From: Rosa chinensis
Lineage: Eukaryota; Streptophyta; Magnoliopsida; Rosales; Rosaceae
NCBI RefSeq assembly: GCF_002994745.2
Contig: NC_037093.1
Coordinates: 69,211,510-69,275,509, forward strand
Direction: 5' to 3'
Length of the DNA: 64,000 bases
This document shows, piece after piece, positions 34,145-43,599 of the stretch; position 1 is the stretch's first letter; every line of letters starts with the position of its first letter. Made by a program: the position numbers and the translations under genes. The notes beneath the pieces were generated by a model. That model was not told the DNA's origin and did not search any database. It saw only the letters and a program-made list of their open reading frames with translations.

Positions 34145-36682
34145 ATGAACTTGAACAGTGTCTTGATGCTAACTGGAACCAACTATAGAGCTTGGCTAGA
34201 TTCTGTAGAGAACTATATGGGAATGCATGAGAACATAGACTATTGCTTCACTGAGGACAAACCTGAAGAGTTAACTGAAAAGAGCACTAAGAAGGAAACT
34301 GATCTTTACAAGAAGTGGCATAGATCCAATAGAATGGCTAAGAACCTCATTCGTACCTCTATGTCCAAGACTGTCAGGGGAAGTATAGAAGAACCTGAGC
34401 TTGCATCAGATTTTTTGGAACTCATAGGTGCTAAGTTTAAAGAAAGTGAAAAGGCAGAAGCTGCTAGGCTAACCAAGGAGTTTCATGATTTGAAGTACAT
34501 GGGTTCAGGGGGAGTTAGAGAGCATATTATGAAGATGATCAATATAAATGGCAGACTCAGGGAGCTCTTGATGGGGGTTAGGGATGAGCAGATAGTGCAT
34601 TATGCACTACATTCCTTGCCTAACAGTTTTAGTCATCTTAGGACCAGTTACAACTCTCAAAAGGGAAACTGGACTCTAGATGAACTTATATCCATCTGTG
34701 TGGATGAAGAATCTAGGATCAAGGAAGAAAAGGAACCTGCTACAACCATTAACCTCATTGAGAAGCCTAAAAGGAAAAAGCCCCAAAATAAGCTCAAGCC
34801 TATCAAAGCCATAACTAAGAGTTCAACAGCTGCAGTGGCCAAGGAAAATAGGCCATTTAGGTTCAAGTGCTACTTTTGCAAAAGAGTAGGACACATGAAA
34901 AAGGACTGCACTGGCTATAAAAATTGGTTAGCCAAAAAGGGTAAGATTTTTTCTAATACAGTTTTTTCTTTAGAAATTAATCTTATAAATGTTGAACCAC
35001 AGTCTTGGTGGATAGATTCAGGCTCACCTATTCATATTACTAATTCTTTGCAGGGATTCATAAGGATGAGAATCCCAAAAAGTGATGAAGTGAACCTGTG
35101 TGTAGGCAATGGCATGAGAGTGGCAGTCAAGGCTATTGGAACCTTAAAGCTCGATTTAGGATTAGGAAAATTGTTAGTTTTGGACAATGTTTTTTATGTA
35201 CCTTCCATGAGAAGGAATTTGGTTTCGGTTTCTCTTTTAGTAAAATCTGGTTGTAGACTTATTTCTAAAAATTCTGTTCAAATTGGTTCTGGTGTTATTA
35301 TGAATGATTATTTACAGTTAAATTGTTCAATGGCTCAACAAGAAATTTTACTTGTTGAAAATAACACAAACAGTACTAACACTTTAACAGGTGTTAAAAG
35401 AACCAAACTAAATGAAAAGTCTGCATTTTTATGGCATAGAAGACTCGGCCATGTTTCAAAAGAGAGACTGAAAATTTTGGTGAAAAACAACATCCTAAAT
35501 GAACTTGATTTTTCTGATCTAACAAACTGTGTTGAATGCTTTAAGGGAAAAATAACTAATACTAGAAAGAAGACTGCATATAGAAGCCAAAATTTATTAG
35601 AACTCATACACACTGATATATGTGGACCATTTAGGCATCAAACTATCTGTGGGAATGTGTATTTTATCACATTCATTGATGACTTTTCTAGATACAGTTA
35701 TATTTATCTACTTTCAGAAAAGGCACAAGCATTGAAAGCCTTTCAAATCTTTAAGTCTGAGGTAGAAAATCAACTGGAAAAGAAAATCAAAACAGTGAGG
35801 TCAGATAGAGGGGGAGAGTTCTATGGAAAGTACACTGAATCCGGCCAACAAAAGGGTCCATTTGCCTTGTTTTTGCAAGACAATGGAATTAAAGCTCAAT
35901 ACACAACACCCTATAATCCACAACAGAATGGTGTTGCAGAGAGAAAGAATAGGACTCTTTTGAACATGGTTAGATGTATGATGTGTACAACTGGTTTGCC
36001 TAAATTTCTGTGGGGTGAGGCTTTAAAAACTGCAAATTATATTTGCAATAGGACACCTAGCAAAGCCATAGAAAATACTGCTTTTGAGCTTTGGTGTGGC
36101 AGGAAACCTAGTCTTCATCACTGTCATGTTTGGGGATGTCATGCAGAAGCTAGGATTTATAATCCAAGCTTGAATAAACTTGACCCCAAAACTGTTAGTT
36201 GCTATTTTATAGGTTATCCAGATAAATCTAAAGGCTATAAATTATATTCTGCTCATCATTCACCTAGAATTTTTGAAACACATCAAGTAAAGTTTCTAAG
36301 TGAAAAGGTTCACAATACAAACCTTGAGGATTTAACCTCAGATTTTGAGGAAATTGTGTCAGATGAGAATATAAGTGTAGTGCCTTTAGAACAAGATGTA
36401 ACTGATCATGTCACTGGTCACGTAACTGACCATGTCACTGACCAAGTAACTGTCCCTGGTCGAGTAACTGACCAAGTCACTGACCATGTCACTGACCAAG
36501 TCACTGTGCCTGGTCAAGTCACTGCCCATGTCACTGACCAAGTAACTGTGCCTGGTCAAGTCACTGCCCATGTCACTGACCAAGTAACTGGCCATGTAAC
36601 TGAACCTCAGAATCCTCCAGTGGCTCTGCCTAGAAGATCACAGAGAGCAAGAAAACCAACTTATGGGGGGGGAAGAGAGTGA
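34145..36682 (+). CDS. Copia gag, protease and integrase
   Basis: The first ATG in frame is 34145 (MNLNSVLMLTGTNYRAW). Order: gag with the UBN2-type region; CCHC knuckle CYFCKRVGHMKKDC at 34868-34908; protease WWIDSGSPIHIT near 35011; pre-integrase LWHRRLGHVS; integrase core with the three acidic residues in HTDICGPF, VRSDRGGEF and GVAERKNRTLL; integrase C-terminal region; then a V-T-D/G-H/Q repeat tract from 36395 to 36603 and a basic PRRSQRARKPTYG segment. The frame closes at 36682, just after an 8-G run, where most Copia elements would continue into reverse transcriptase. The repeat tract is not a standard Copia domain. Confidence 0.93.
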   Translation: MNLNSVLMLTGTNYRAWLDSVENYMGMHENIDYCFTEDKPEELTEKSTKKETDLYKKWHRSNRMAKNLIRTSMSKTVRGSIEEPELASDFLELIGAKFKESEKAEAARLTKEFHDLKYMGSGGVREHIMKMININGRLRELLMGVRDEQIVHYALHSLPNSFSHLRTSYNSQKGNWTLDELISICVDEESRIKEEKEPATTINLIEKPKRKKPQNKLKPIKAITKSSTAAVAKENRPFRFKCYFCKRVGHMKKDCTGYKNWLAKKGKIFSNTVFSLEINLINVEPQSWWIDSGSPIHITNSLQGFIRMRIPKSDEVNLCVGNGMRVAVKAIGTLKLDLGLGKLLVLDNVFYVPSMRRNLVSVSLLVKSGCRLISKNSVQIGSGVIMNDYLQLNCSMAQQEILLVENNTNSTNTLTGVKRTKLNEKSAFLWHRRLGHVSKERLKILVKNNILNELDFSDLTNCVECFKGKITNTRKKTAYRSQNLLELIHTDICGPFRHQTICGNVYFITFIDDFSRYSYIYLLSEKAQALKAFQIFKSEVENQLEKKIKTVRSDRGGEFYGKYTESGQQKGPFALFLQDNGIKAQYTTPYNPQQNGVAERKNRTLLNMVRCMMCTTGLPKFLWGEALKTANYICNRTPSKAIENTAFELWCGRKPSLHHCHVWGCHAEARIYNPSLNKLDPKTVSCYFIGYPDKSKGYKLYSAHHSPRIFETHQVKFLSEKVHNTNLEDLTSDFEEIVSDENISVVPLEQDVTDHVTGHVTDHVTDQVTVPGRVTDQVTDHVTDQVTVPGQVTAHVTDQVTVPGQVTAHVTDQVTGHVTEPQNPPVALPRRSQRARKPTYGGGRE
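36395..36603 (+). repeat. 12-bp minisatellite, coding array 3
   Basis: About 17 units of GTNACTGACCAW type with interspersed GTNACTGTGCCTGGTCAA variants. Translated in the gag-integrase frame it gives VTDH, VTGH, VTDQ and VTVPGQ repeats. The frame is kept because the unit is a multiple of three. Confidence 0.95.
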
Positions 36683-38321
36683 CTACATTGTTTATCTGCA
36701 AGAAGCAGAAATTGAAATGGACTGTGCAGAGGACAATGATCCAACTACATTTAATCAGGCCATTGAAAGTAGTGAATCTCATCAATGGCAGCAAGCAATG
36801 GAAACAGAAATTAATTCCATGAGTCAAAATGCAGTTTGGGAATTAGTTGAACCTGACCCCAACCAGAAGCCTATAGGTTGTAAATGGGTTTTCAAAACCA
36901 AAAGAGATGCAAATGGCAACGTAGAGAGACATAAAGCAAGATTAGTTGCCAAAGGTTTTACACAGAAGGAGGGCATTGATTTTACTGAGACTTTTTCTCC
37001 AGTTTCTACAAAAGACTCATTTAGGATAATCATGGCTTTGGTGGCTCATTTTGATATGGAGCTGCACCAGATGGATGTTAAAACAGCTTTCTTGAATGGT
37101 GAACTAGATGAAGTGATTTATATGAGGCAGCCAGAAGGGTTTGTACAAGCTGGAAGTGAAAACTTAGTGTGTAAGTTAAGAAAATCAATTTATGGCCTAA
37201 AACAAGCTTCTAGACAGTGGTACAAGAAATTTGATTCTGTGATTTCTACTTTTGGATTTACAGAAAATCTTGTTGATGAGTGTGTTTATTTGAAGACTGT
37301 TGGGAACAATTTTATTTTTTTGGTACTCTATGTGGATGATATACTTTTGGCTAGCAGTAACATTAAATTGCTTAAAGATACCAAGAGTTTTCTGTCAAGG
37401 AATTTTGACATGAAAGACTTAGGAGAAGCATCCTATGTACTAGGTATTGCGATTAAAAGAGATAGGGCACAGAGACTACTTGGTTTGTCTCAACAGAATT
37501 ATGTTACCAAAATTTTAAAGAGATTTGGTATGGAGAAGTGTGCAGCTGGAGAAGTTCTCATGTCCAAAGGAGATAAGTTAACCAAGAAGCAAAGTCTCAA
37601 TAGTGATGTTGAGAAAGAAAATATGGAGTCAAAGCCTTATGCCAGACTTGTAGGAAGTCTCATGTATGCACAAGTCTGCACTAGGCCGGATTTGTCTTTT
37701 GCAGTAGGGATTTTGTCAAGATTCCAATCTAATCCAGGCCATGAACATTGGGTAGCTGGGAAGAAAGTGTTGAGATACTTGCAGAGAACTAAAAACCACA
37801 TGCTAGTTTATAGGCAAGTGGAGGATCTGAAACTCATTGGATTCTCAGACTCGGATTTTGCAGGGAATTATCCAGACTCCAAGAAGTCCACTTGTGGATA
37901 TGTGTTCTTGCTTGCAGAAGGTGCTATTGCTTGGAAAACCATGAAACAAACACTTGTTTCAACTTCTACTATGCAAGCCGAATTTATTGCAGTTTATGAA
38001 ACTGTGTGTGAAGGACTTTGGATTAGGAATTTTCTCATGCAGACCAAAGTATTGAGTCACATTGTGGCTGGAACACTTGTAATTTATTGTGACAATGAGG
38101 CTGCAGTTTTCTTTAGCAAGAACAGTAAAAGGTCAAATAATTCCAAGCATATTGATCTAAAGTATTACAGTGTTAGAGAAAGAGTAAAGCATGGTGAAAT
38201 AGCTGTTTTGAGTATTGACACAAATTCACAGCTAGCAGATCCTTTCACCAAGGCATTGTCAGTAGCAGCATTCCAGAAACATACAGCAAGCATTGGAATT
38301 TTAGCTAATTTAGATGCTTAG
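36663..38321 (+). CDS. Copia reverse transcriptase and RNase H
   Basis: The frame is open from within the 8-G region to 38321. Motifs: KARLVAKGFTQKEGIDFTET, QMDVKTAFLNGEL, YGLKQASRQWY, the catalytic YVDDILLA (37329-37352), then RNase H with FSDSDFAGNYPDSKKSTCGY, YCDNEAAVFFSKN and KHIDLKYYSVRE. It is offset from the integrase frame by one base step, with the join inside the G run. Apart from this, the polyprotein is open throughout. Confidence 0.93.
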   Translation: MGGEESDYIVYLQEAEIEMDCAEDNDPTTFNQAIESSESHQWQQAMETEINSMSQNAVWELVEPDPNQKPIGCKWVFKTKRDANGNVERHKARLVAKGFTQKEGIDFTETFSPVSTKDSFRIIMALVAHFDMELHQMDVKTAFLNGELDEVIYMRQPEGFVQAGSENLVCKLRKSIYGLKQASRQWYKKFDSVISTFGFTENLVDECVYLKTVGNNFIFLVLYVDDILLASSNIKLLKDTKSFLSRNFDMKDLGEASYVLGIAIKRDRAQRLLGLSQQNYVTKILKRFGMEKCAAGEVLMSKGDKLTKKQSLNSDVEKENMESKPYARLVGSLMYAQVCTRPDLSFAVGILSRFQSNPGHEHWVAGKKVLRYLQRTKNHMLVYRQVEDLKLIGFSDSDFAGNYPDSKKSTCGYVFLLAEGAIAWKTMKQTLVSTSTMQAEFIAVYETVCEGLWIRNFLMQTKVLSHIVAGTLVIYCDNEAAVFFSKNSKRSNNSKHIDLKYYSVRERVKHGEIAVLSIDTNSQLADPFTKALSVAAFQKHTASIGILANLDA

Positions 38322-38926
38322 GTTCAGTAGAGAGTTAGTCCAGTTGGAGCATTTAAAATTCTAAGGTTTTTTGAGTTCTTGTGTTTTAGTTGTGATCTTT
38401 TATTTTGTTTATCACAACTTGTTTGTAATGACAGATTTTATTATTAATAAATTTTGAGGTATTTTCAGATTTTAGTTATTACTGCAGTTTTTGTTGAATG
38501 TTCTGAAAATTATCGATTTTGTGTTTAAAGTTATACTTGCTATCAGATGGCTTAAATCATGTGAAGCATGATGTTAAGGTTCAAGCAATATCTTTAAGCC
38601 ATCAGTGTTCAGTAAATTTGCTTGAGTTTTTGGTTTTAGAAACATAAAGTAGGACCTAATATATGTTTACTTGTTGATACACATTAACATATATTGTATC
38701 ACTTCTGGTTTGACATATGTGGATTGCAGGAGCTTGTGTTTGTGGTTTTGAAACTCTGCATTTTTGTTAAAATGTATACTGTTTCTTGCTCTGCATAAGT
38801 AACTGTGATCTGACCATGTTGGAATGGATTTTCGATTTAAGTTTGTTATCTGGCGCGCACTTCAGTAAGTTAAGTAGGTTTTGATGTTCTCTGGTGCAAA
38901 TCATCGAGCATGATATGTGTGAGTCC
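38322..38926 (+). other. Copia 3' untranslated region
   Basis: About 600 bp between the RNase H stop and the purine tract; no further gene seen. Confidence 0.8.
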
Positions 38927-38937
38927 AAGGGGGAGAT
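38927..38937 (+). other. Polypurine tract
   Basis: AAGGGGGAGAT immediately before the 3' LTR, the plus-strand priming site. Confidence 0.85.
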
Positions 38938-39411
38938 TGTAAGATCAAATATGGACATAACACATATCATCATAAAGTAATTGATGATTAGCTTAATATC
39001 AATCCTAGTTTAACATGGATACAAACAGTAAATCAATACTTGTAACTTAATGAAGCAGTGTATCTATTCATTAAGGTAAGTAATCCTATTCTTAGTCTGC
39101 AAGAAAGATTACAATGAAGTGTTACATTAAGAATCTAACTAGGAAACCTAAACCGATATGGATAGCTTTAATGGGAAGCTTCTTGAGGGTTAAGTCTCCT
39201 ATATATACAGATGAATTGGTCCCTGATTACTACCGACGTTTTGCATATTGTTCTGTCCATTGAGAAGCAAGTTGGTAAGTAACAGAAGACCATATTCAGT
39301 GTTCGTGTTTGTAGCATAAGATGGAATCCATGCCAGTGATTGCTGAAGGTAAGCCTTAATCCCTTTTATGATTGTGTGCATATATTGTGAGCATGTATAT
39401 GGTTTCTAACA
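38938..39411 (+). repeat. 3' LTR of the Copia element
   Basis: Same length as the 5' LTR and identical to it by eye. Confidence 0.97.
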
Positions 39412-39416
39412 GATCT
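39412..39416. repeat. Copia target-site duplication (right)
   Basis: GATCT, matching 32468-32472. Confidence 0.95.
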
Positions 39417-39470
39417 TTGCACCATTAGCATGAATTTATTATATTATATCCTTGATTCCTTTTTTTTTTT

Positions 39471-40732
39471 GGATTTTGTCCATTTATCCAATTTTTAGAG
39501 ATTTTTTTCCTACTTACCTCATTAAGTTTTTTTAATTCTCCATTACCCAAAACACTCTAAGGAAGTCTTCCCTTATACCCCATTAAGATTTTTTTTTTTA
39601 AAGACTTTTTTACCCTCACCCCTTTATTACTTAGAGAGAGAGAGAGAAACCATAAGAGACTTCGCCGGAGCCCCGTCACCGGCCGCTGGATTTCAGTCAA
39701 CTTTCTCCGGATTCAGGTCATTGGTCACCTGCCACAGCCCACCGGATTTTTCTAAAAACCTCGCTGGAGGTCCTCAAAGAGGCGGCCAAAAAGGTTTATT
39801 GCCCCCAATAGACGTCTATTACCCCCAATAGTCTATTGCTCCCCAATAGACGTCTATTGCCCCCCAATAGAGGGGTAATAAACCTCTATTGCCCTTCAAT
39901 AGAACTTTTGGTAGTGGGAATGAGAACTAATCTTTCTAAAATTAGACAAATAAAACTTTAATTAAAAAAAGAAGAAGATTATATCAATTTAAAAAAGTCT
40001 ATTACCCCCCAATAGACATTTAAAACTTTTTTTTTCTTTCCTTCTGCCCCGTTACTAAAAAAAAAAATGATTTGGGCACCCAGAAAATGCTTTGAGCACC
40101 CAGGTCGAGATATGAGTTGAATCGAGCAGGAGATCCATCACCTCCTTCACAACGTACCCATCCCGAGACGAATGCGACCGCCGAGACCGAGACTCGAACG
40201 TGCTCCGGTGACCATCACAAGCATCGTAGCGGCTCGACGATTCCGGTGACCATCACCGCCAACACCGCTCTTGATCGGACAATGATTCAAGGCTAGATCC
40301 CTCCCACGACCACATATGTTGCCGTGTCGCAGTGATAGGTAGCCGGAGCCCTAGGCTGAAACGACGGCTGCTAGTGGTTATGTAAAACAGAGCTAAGGTC
40401 CTTGCTGGATCGGGCCTCCGGTGGTTTGCCGCATTTGAGAATTAGAGGAAGAAGAAGAAAGCTAGAGAGGAAGGAAAAGAGGAAATTGCGGTGGATTGCG
40501 GTTGGAATCGTTGCCGGAAGGAAGAGAGATGGCGCGGAGGAGAGAGAGAGAGACTTGCCGGAGGAGAGAGAGGGGCAGATCGGGATGAAAGAGAGATGAG
40601 TGGTAGTGGCTGTGGTTTATGTTAAGGGTAAAGTTGTCATTTCTCTCTAAATTAGGTTAGTGAGAATAAAAATCTGTTAGTGGGGTAAGTGGGATAATTT
40701 TGTCCAATTTTAGTGCTTTTAGTCAAGAACTC
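39471..40732 (-). mobile_element. Non-autonomous MULE-like element, copy 2 (inverted)
   Basis: Its right end, read on the minus strand, parallels the left end of the element at 2035 (TTGACTAAAAGCACTAAAAT against TTGACCAAAAGCCCCAAAAT, then AACAGATTTTTATTC). Its left end (GGATTTTGTCCATTTA) matches that element's right end. The same palindromic AATAGACGTCTATT units occur at 39790-40020. The likely 9-bp target duplication is in poly-T (39462-39470 against 40733-40741, one mismatch), so the edges are less sure than in copy 1. No transposase. Confidence 0.7.
39790..40020. repeat. Palindromic minisatellite in MULE copy 2
   Basis: CCCCAATAGACGTCTATTGC-type units, as in copy 1 but fewer. Confidence 0.85.
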
Positions 40733-40741
40733 TTTTTTCTT

Positions 40742-42783
40742 CTTTTGAGAATGTTGTATCTTTAAGAAATATGTTCTTAAATACCCTCTTTCTCAAATTC
40801 ACACTCGGTCATATGCCCAAAAACTGTTTATACATGGGAAAGAAGTCAAAGAACTATAAATTCCTACGTACTTCCCGCTCGTGGAAGTGAGAGTAGGTGA
40901 TCATAGTATCATCTCTCTCTCTCTCTCTCCACACGGATCTTGTTCGTGCCATGCTTCACTCTGTCTCATATATACACGTGGGTTGTTGCATTTTGTACGT
41001 AAAAGTTTATTCTTCTTCCAAATAAGAGAAGGTATATTTCTTTTGAATAAGAGAATACTAAAATTAAAAAAAAGAACAAAATATTTAATCATCAGCTGCA
41101 GGGAATAGAATCCATCACAAGGCTCTGAGCTGGCTCAGATTAAGACTTATGCTTGCCAGCAAATTTGATGGTTCACCGGTTTCCAGTTTCGTATGCGCCA
41201 TTGCTTTTTCTTCTTTTGTTAGCATGAAAATAGTCAAAACAAACTACACGTGTGAGGACAATGACAATATGTCAATACGCACATATAGTTATTAGTTATT
41301 CTGGAAGTGATATAAGTTCATTTGCAAAGAAAATGATATAATCATATAATTCAGAACATCTATATATAAGATTTAATACAAACTCATATATTGCAATCCG
41401 TTTAAGATTTTACACCATTGCACCGTATACTTTGAGAGTGCAAAATGTAAAGCAAAGAGATCTTACCTAGTGTCTAATTAGTACGAGCTTACTCGCAAAT
41501 ATGCCCTTAATTTGCTAAGTATCGTGTGATCTTCTGTACGTTATTTCCCATTTGGGATGCTAATCAATACTTAATTAACCAGAACTGCTTAACTTAATTT
41601 AACATATTTGATTCTTTCATTCCACCTTTCTATTATTCCCAGATCGACAAAATTTTGATGAATGGCGACACCCACTCAATCTGGTAAGTGATGCTTTTGT
41701 GTGATGGAAGATAAGAATGATCGCTATAAGCCTATAACTATTATAATCAAAAGTTGTTGTACTGACTGAATCTGATAATGGTGGTAATTAAAGAAACTTG
41801 GAATGCGAGGGTTATGGGTTTGTAAAGCAATCAGTAAATTGATTAGAGATTGGTTATGAGAAACTTTTTTTTTGGGGGGGGGGGGGGCGGCGCGGGGGAT
41901 GTTGTTATTGTGAGTGGTTGCAGAACTGTAGAAGATTATGATTATGGCAGTTGGCAGATATCTGTGAGTGGTTTGGAATGTTCTTGATCATTTTGGTGCA
42001 TAAGCATGCGCCATTGTGAGTAGCTATGCCATCTACACAAGTACAATTAATTATGCTAAGGATGATGATGCATGGTAGTATTAAGAGATATAGAATGAGA
42101 GATACCAGCCCGTTCACACATGTTTGAATGACTATGGACCGATGATTATTAGGGTTAATTTGCTAAAGTTCAATTTAATTGACGCCCCACATCAAAGGTT
42201 ATGATTAGAACTCTTTCATAATCGATCATTTAGGCCATTTGTGGTTAGAGATGGAGTAGCTCCATCCCATTTGTGTTTGCAACTGTATTGTAATTATGCA
42301 ATGTTGATTTACGTTAGACTTGTGGGTTGAAACTTGAAAACGTTGAAAGATCACTAATACAATACTAAATTCCACAGGGTTTTTGGACGATCAATTAATC
42401 AAGTACTAGTGATAGATATGATGTACGTTCGAAAGGTACGTACGTCCAATTACATTGTCAGGTGAAAAACTAAGGTCATCGACGGGTGATGGAATCAATG
42501 ACAAAGTCATATCGAGATTCCCTGGTCCATAAAAACTAGCTAGCATTGATGATTTCTGTGTGAGTGAGTGCCCCATTGAACTGTGGGAAGCTAAGTAATT
42601 TAAGCAAAAACGACATGATCGAATTAACCTCGCCAATGAATTTAGCACACAGTTGCTTGAGATTTATGATACTATATATGTCGTGTGAAGAGGAGGGTAG
42701 AGGACTAGAGGTTGAGAAATAACCTTGATGATCGAGCGGGATTTTTGCCAAAACAATCTTTACATGTTGCAAAGATGATCATT
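40742..42783. other. Intergenic DNA
   Basis: No gene is seen. Contains (CT)n at 40911-40929 and a T-run followed by about 14 G near 41864-41887, which is prone to read error. Confidence 0.55.
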
Positions 42784-42791
42784 AATAATAA

Positions 42792-43419
42792 GGGTTAATT
42801 ACATATAAGTGCATATTTAAATGTTTTTTTAGCGATAAGGCCACCAACTATTTTTTTCCCTCATAAGGCCACTAGAATAAAAAATGTATTAAATTTTGGA
42901 TATAAAAATTAATATATTTACATAAATGCCACTGGAGTAAAAAGTTAACAATCATCCTTTATACCCTAAACCCTAAACCCTAAACCCAACAAAAATAAAA
43001 ACCCTAAACCCTACCCTAACCCTAAACCCTAAACCCTATAAAACCCTAAACCCTAAACCCTAAAACCCTAAACCCTACCCTAACCCTAAACCCTACCCCT
43101 AAACCCAACAAAAATAAAACCCTAAACCCTAAACCCTAAACCCTGCCCTAAACCCAACAAAAATAAAACCCTAAACCCTAAACCCTAAAATAAAACCCTA
43201 AACCCTAAACCCTGTGCTTGGAACGATGAGACCTCTCGCCGTTCAGGTCGTACGTTAGGTTGATAAAGAAACCAGGTGGTTAGTTTTCTTAGGTAGAAGG
43301 GTAAAATGGACAGAGAAAAAATAATTTAAAGAGTCAAGTGGCCTTATGTGCACAAAACAATTTAGGTGGCCTTATGGCTAATATAAGTCTCAAAATGACA
43401 CTTGTTTGTAATTTTCTAT
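42792..43419. mobile_element. MITE-like element carrying telomere-type repeats
   Basis: Ends are weakly inverted: GGGTTAATTACATATAAGTG at the left against ATAGAAAATTACAAACAAGTG read inward from the right. Both sides then have an inverted ATAAGGCCACC box (near 42835 and 43372) and a second GGCCAC box. AATAATAA stands on both flanks (42784-42791, 43420-43427), a candidate 8-bp target duplication, though in AT-rich DNA. The core is the telomere-like array. Confidence 0.55.
42963..43213. repeat. Interstitial telomere-type repeat array
   Basis: Many CCCTAAA units (reverse of TTTAGGG), often in perfect runs of two to four, broken three times by CCAACAAAAATAAAA spacers and by CCCTACCCTAA variants. 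Confidence 0.95.
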
Positions 43420-43536
43420 AATAATAAAACCTTGTGGCACATCAAGGTTTCTTTAGATGTGGATAATCTGGTAATTCATATTCGATAATCAAAATGTCAA
43501 CAGTGTACGTTTCCCCATGTAAAGACTAGAGACTAG

Positions 43537-43544
43537 TATAAATA
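43537..43544 (+). promoter_or_regulatory. TATA box of the molybdate transporter gene
   Basis: TATAAATA, about 60 bp before the chosen ATG, leaving a leader of roughly 30 bp. It rules out any start before about 43565. Confidence 0.65.
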
Positions 43545-43599
43545 TGTGATACAAGTCATACTAGCTACCATATCTCTTACCACAACAACTCTCACATGC

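Larger units (their letters stand above)
32473..39411 (+). mobile_element. Copia (Ty1-type) LTR retrotransposon, young and almost intact
   Basis: Two 474-bp LTRs (32473-32946 and 38938-39411) begin TG and end CA and showed no mismatch when compared by eye along their length. A 5-bp target duplication GATCT flanks the element (32468-32472, 39412-39416). A primer-binding site follows the 5' LTR and a purine tract precedes the 3' LTR. The internal region codes gag, CCHC knuckle, protease, integrase, reverse transcriptase and RNase H in that order, which is the Copia arrangement. Identical LTRs mean insertion very recently on an evolutionary scale. I do not assign a lineage within Copia. The only visible defect is a frame change at an 8-G run (36665-36672). 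Confidence 0.97.

Noticed and set aside
42963..43213. A true chromosome end
   Set aside because: The array is short, has spacers, and is flanked by unique DNA and genes on both sides.
43546..43599. Upstream extension of the molybdate transporter frame
   Set aside because: It starts at GTG, and the TATA box ends two bases before it, so it is not transcribed as coding sequence.
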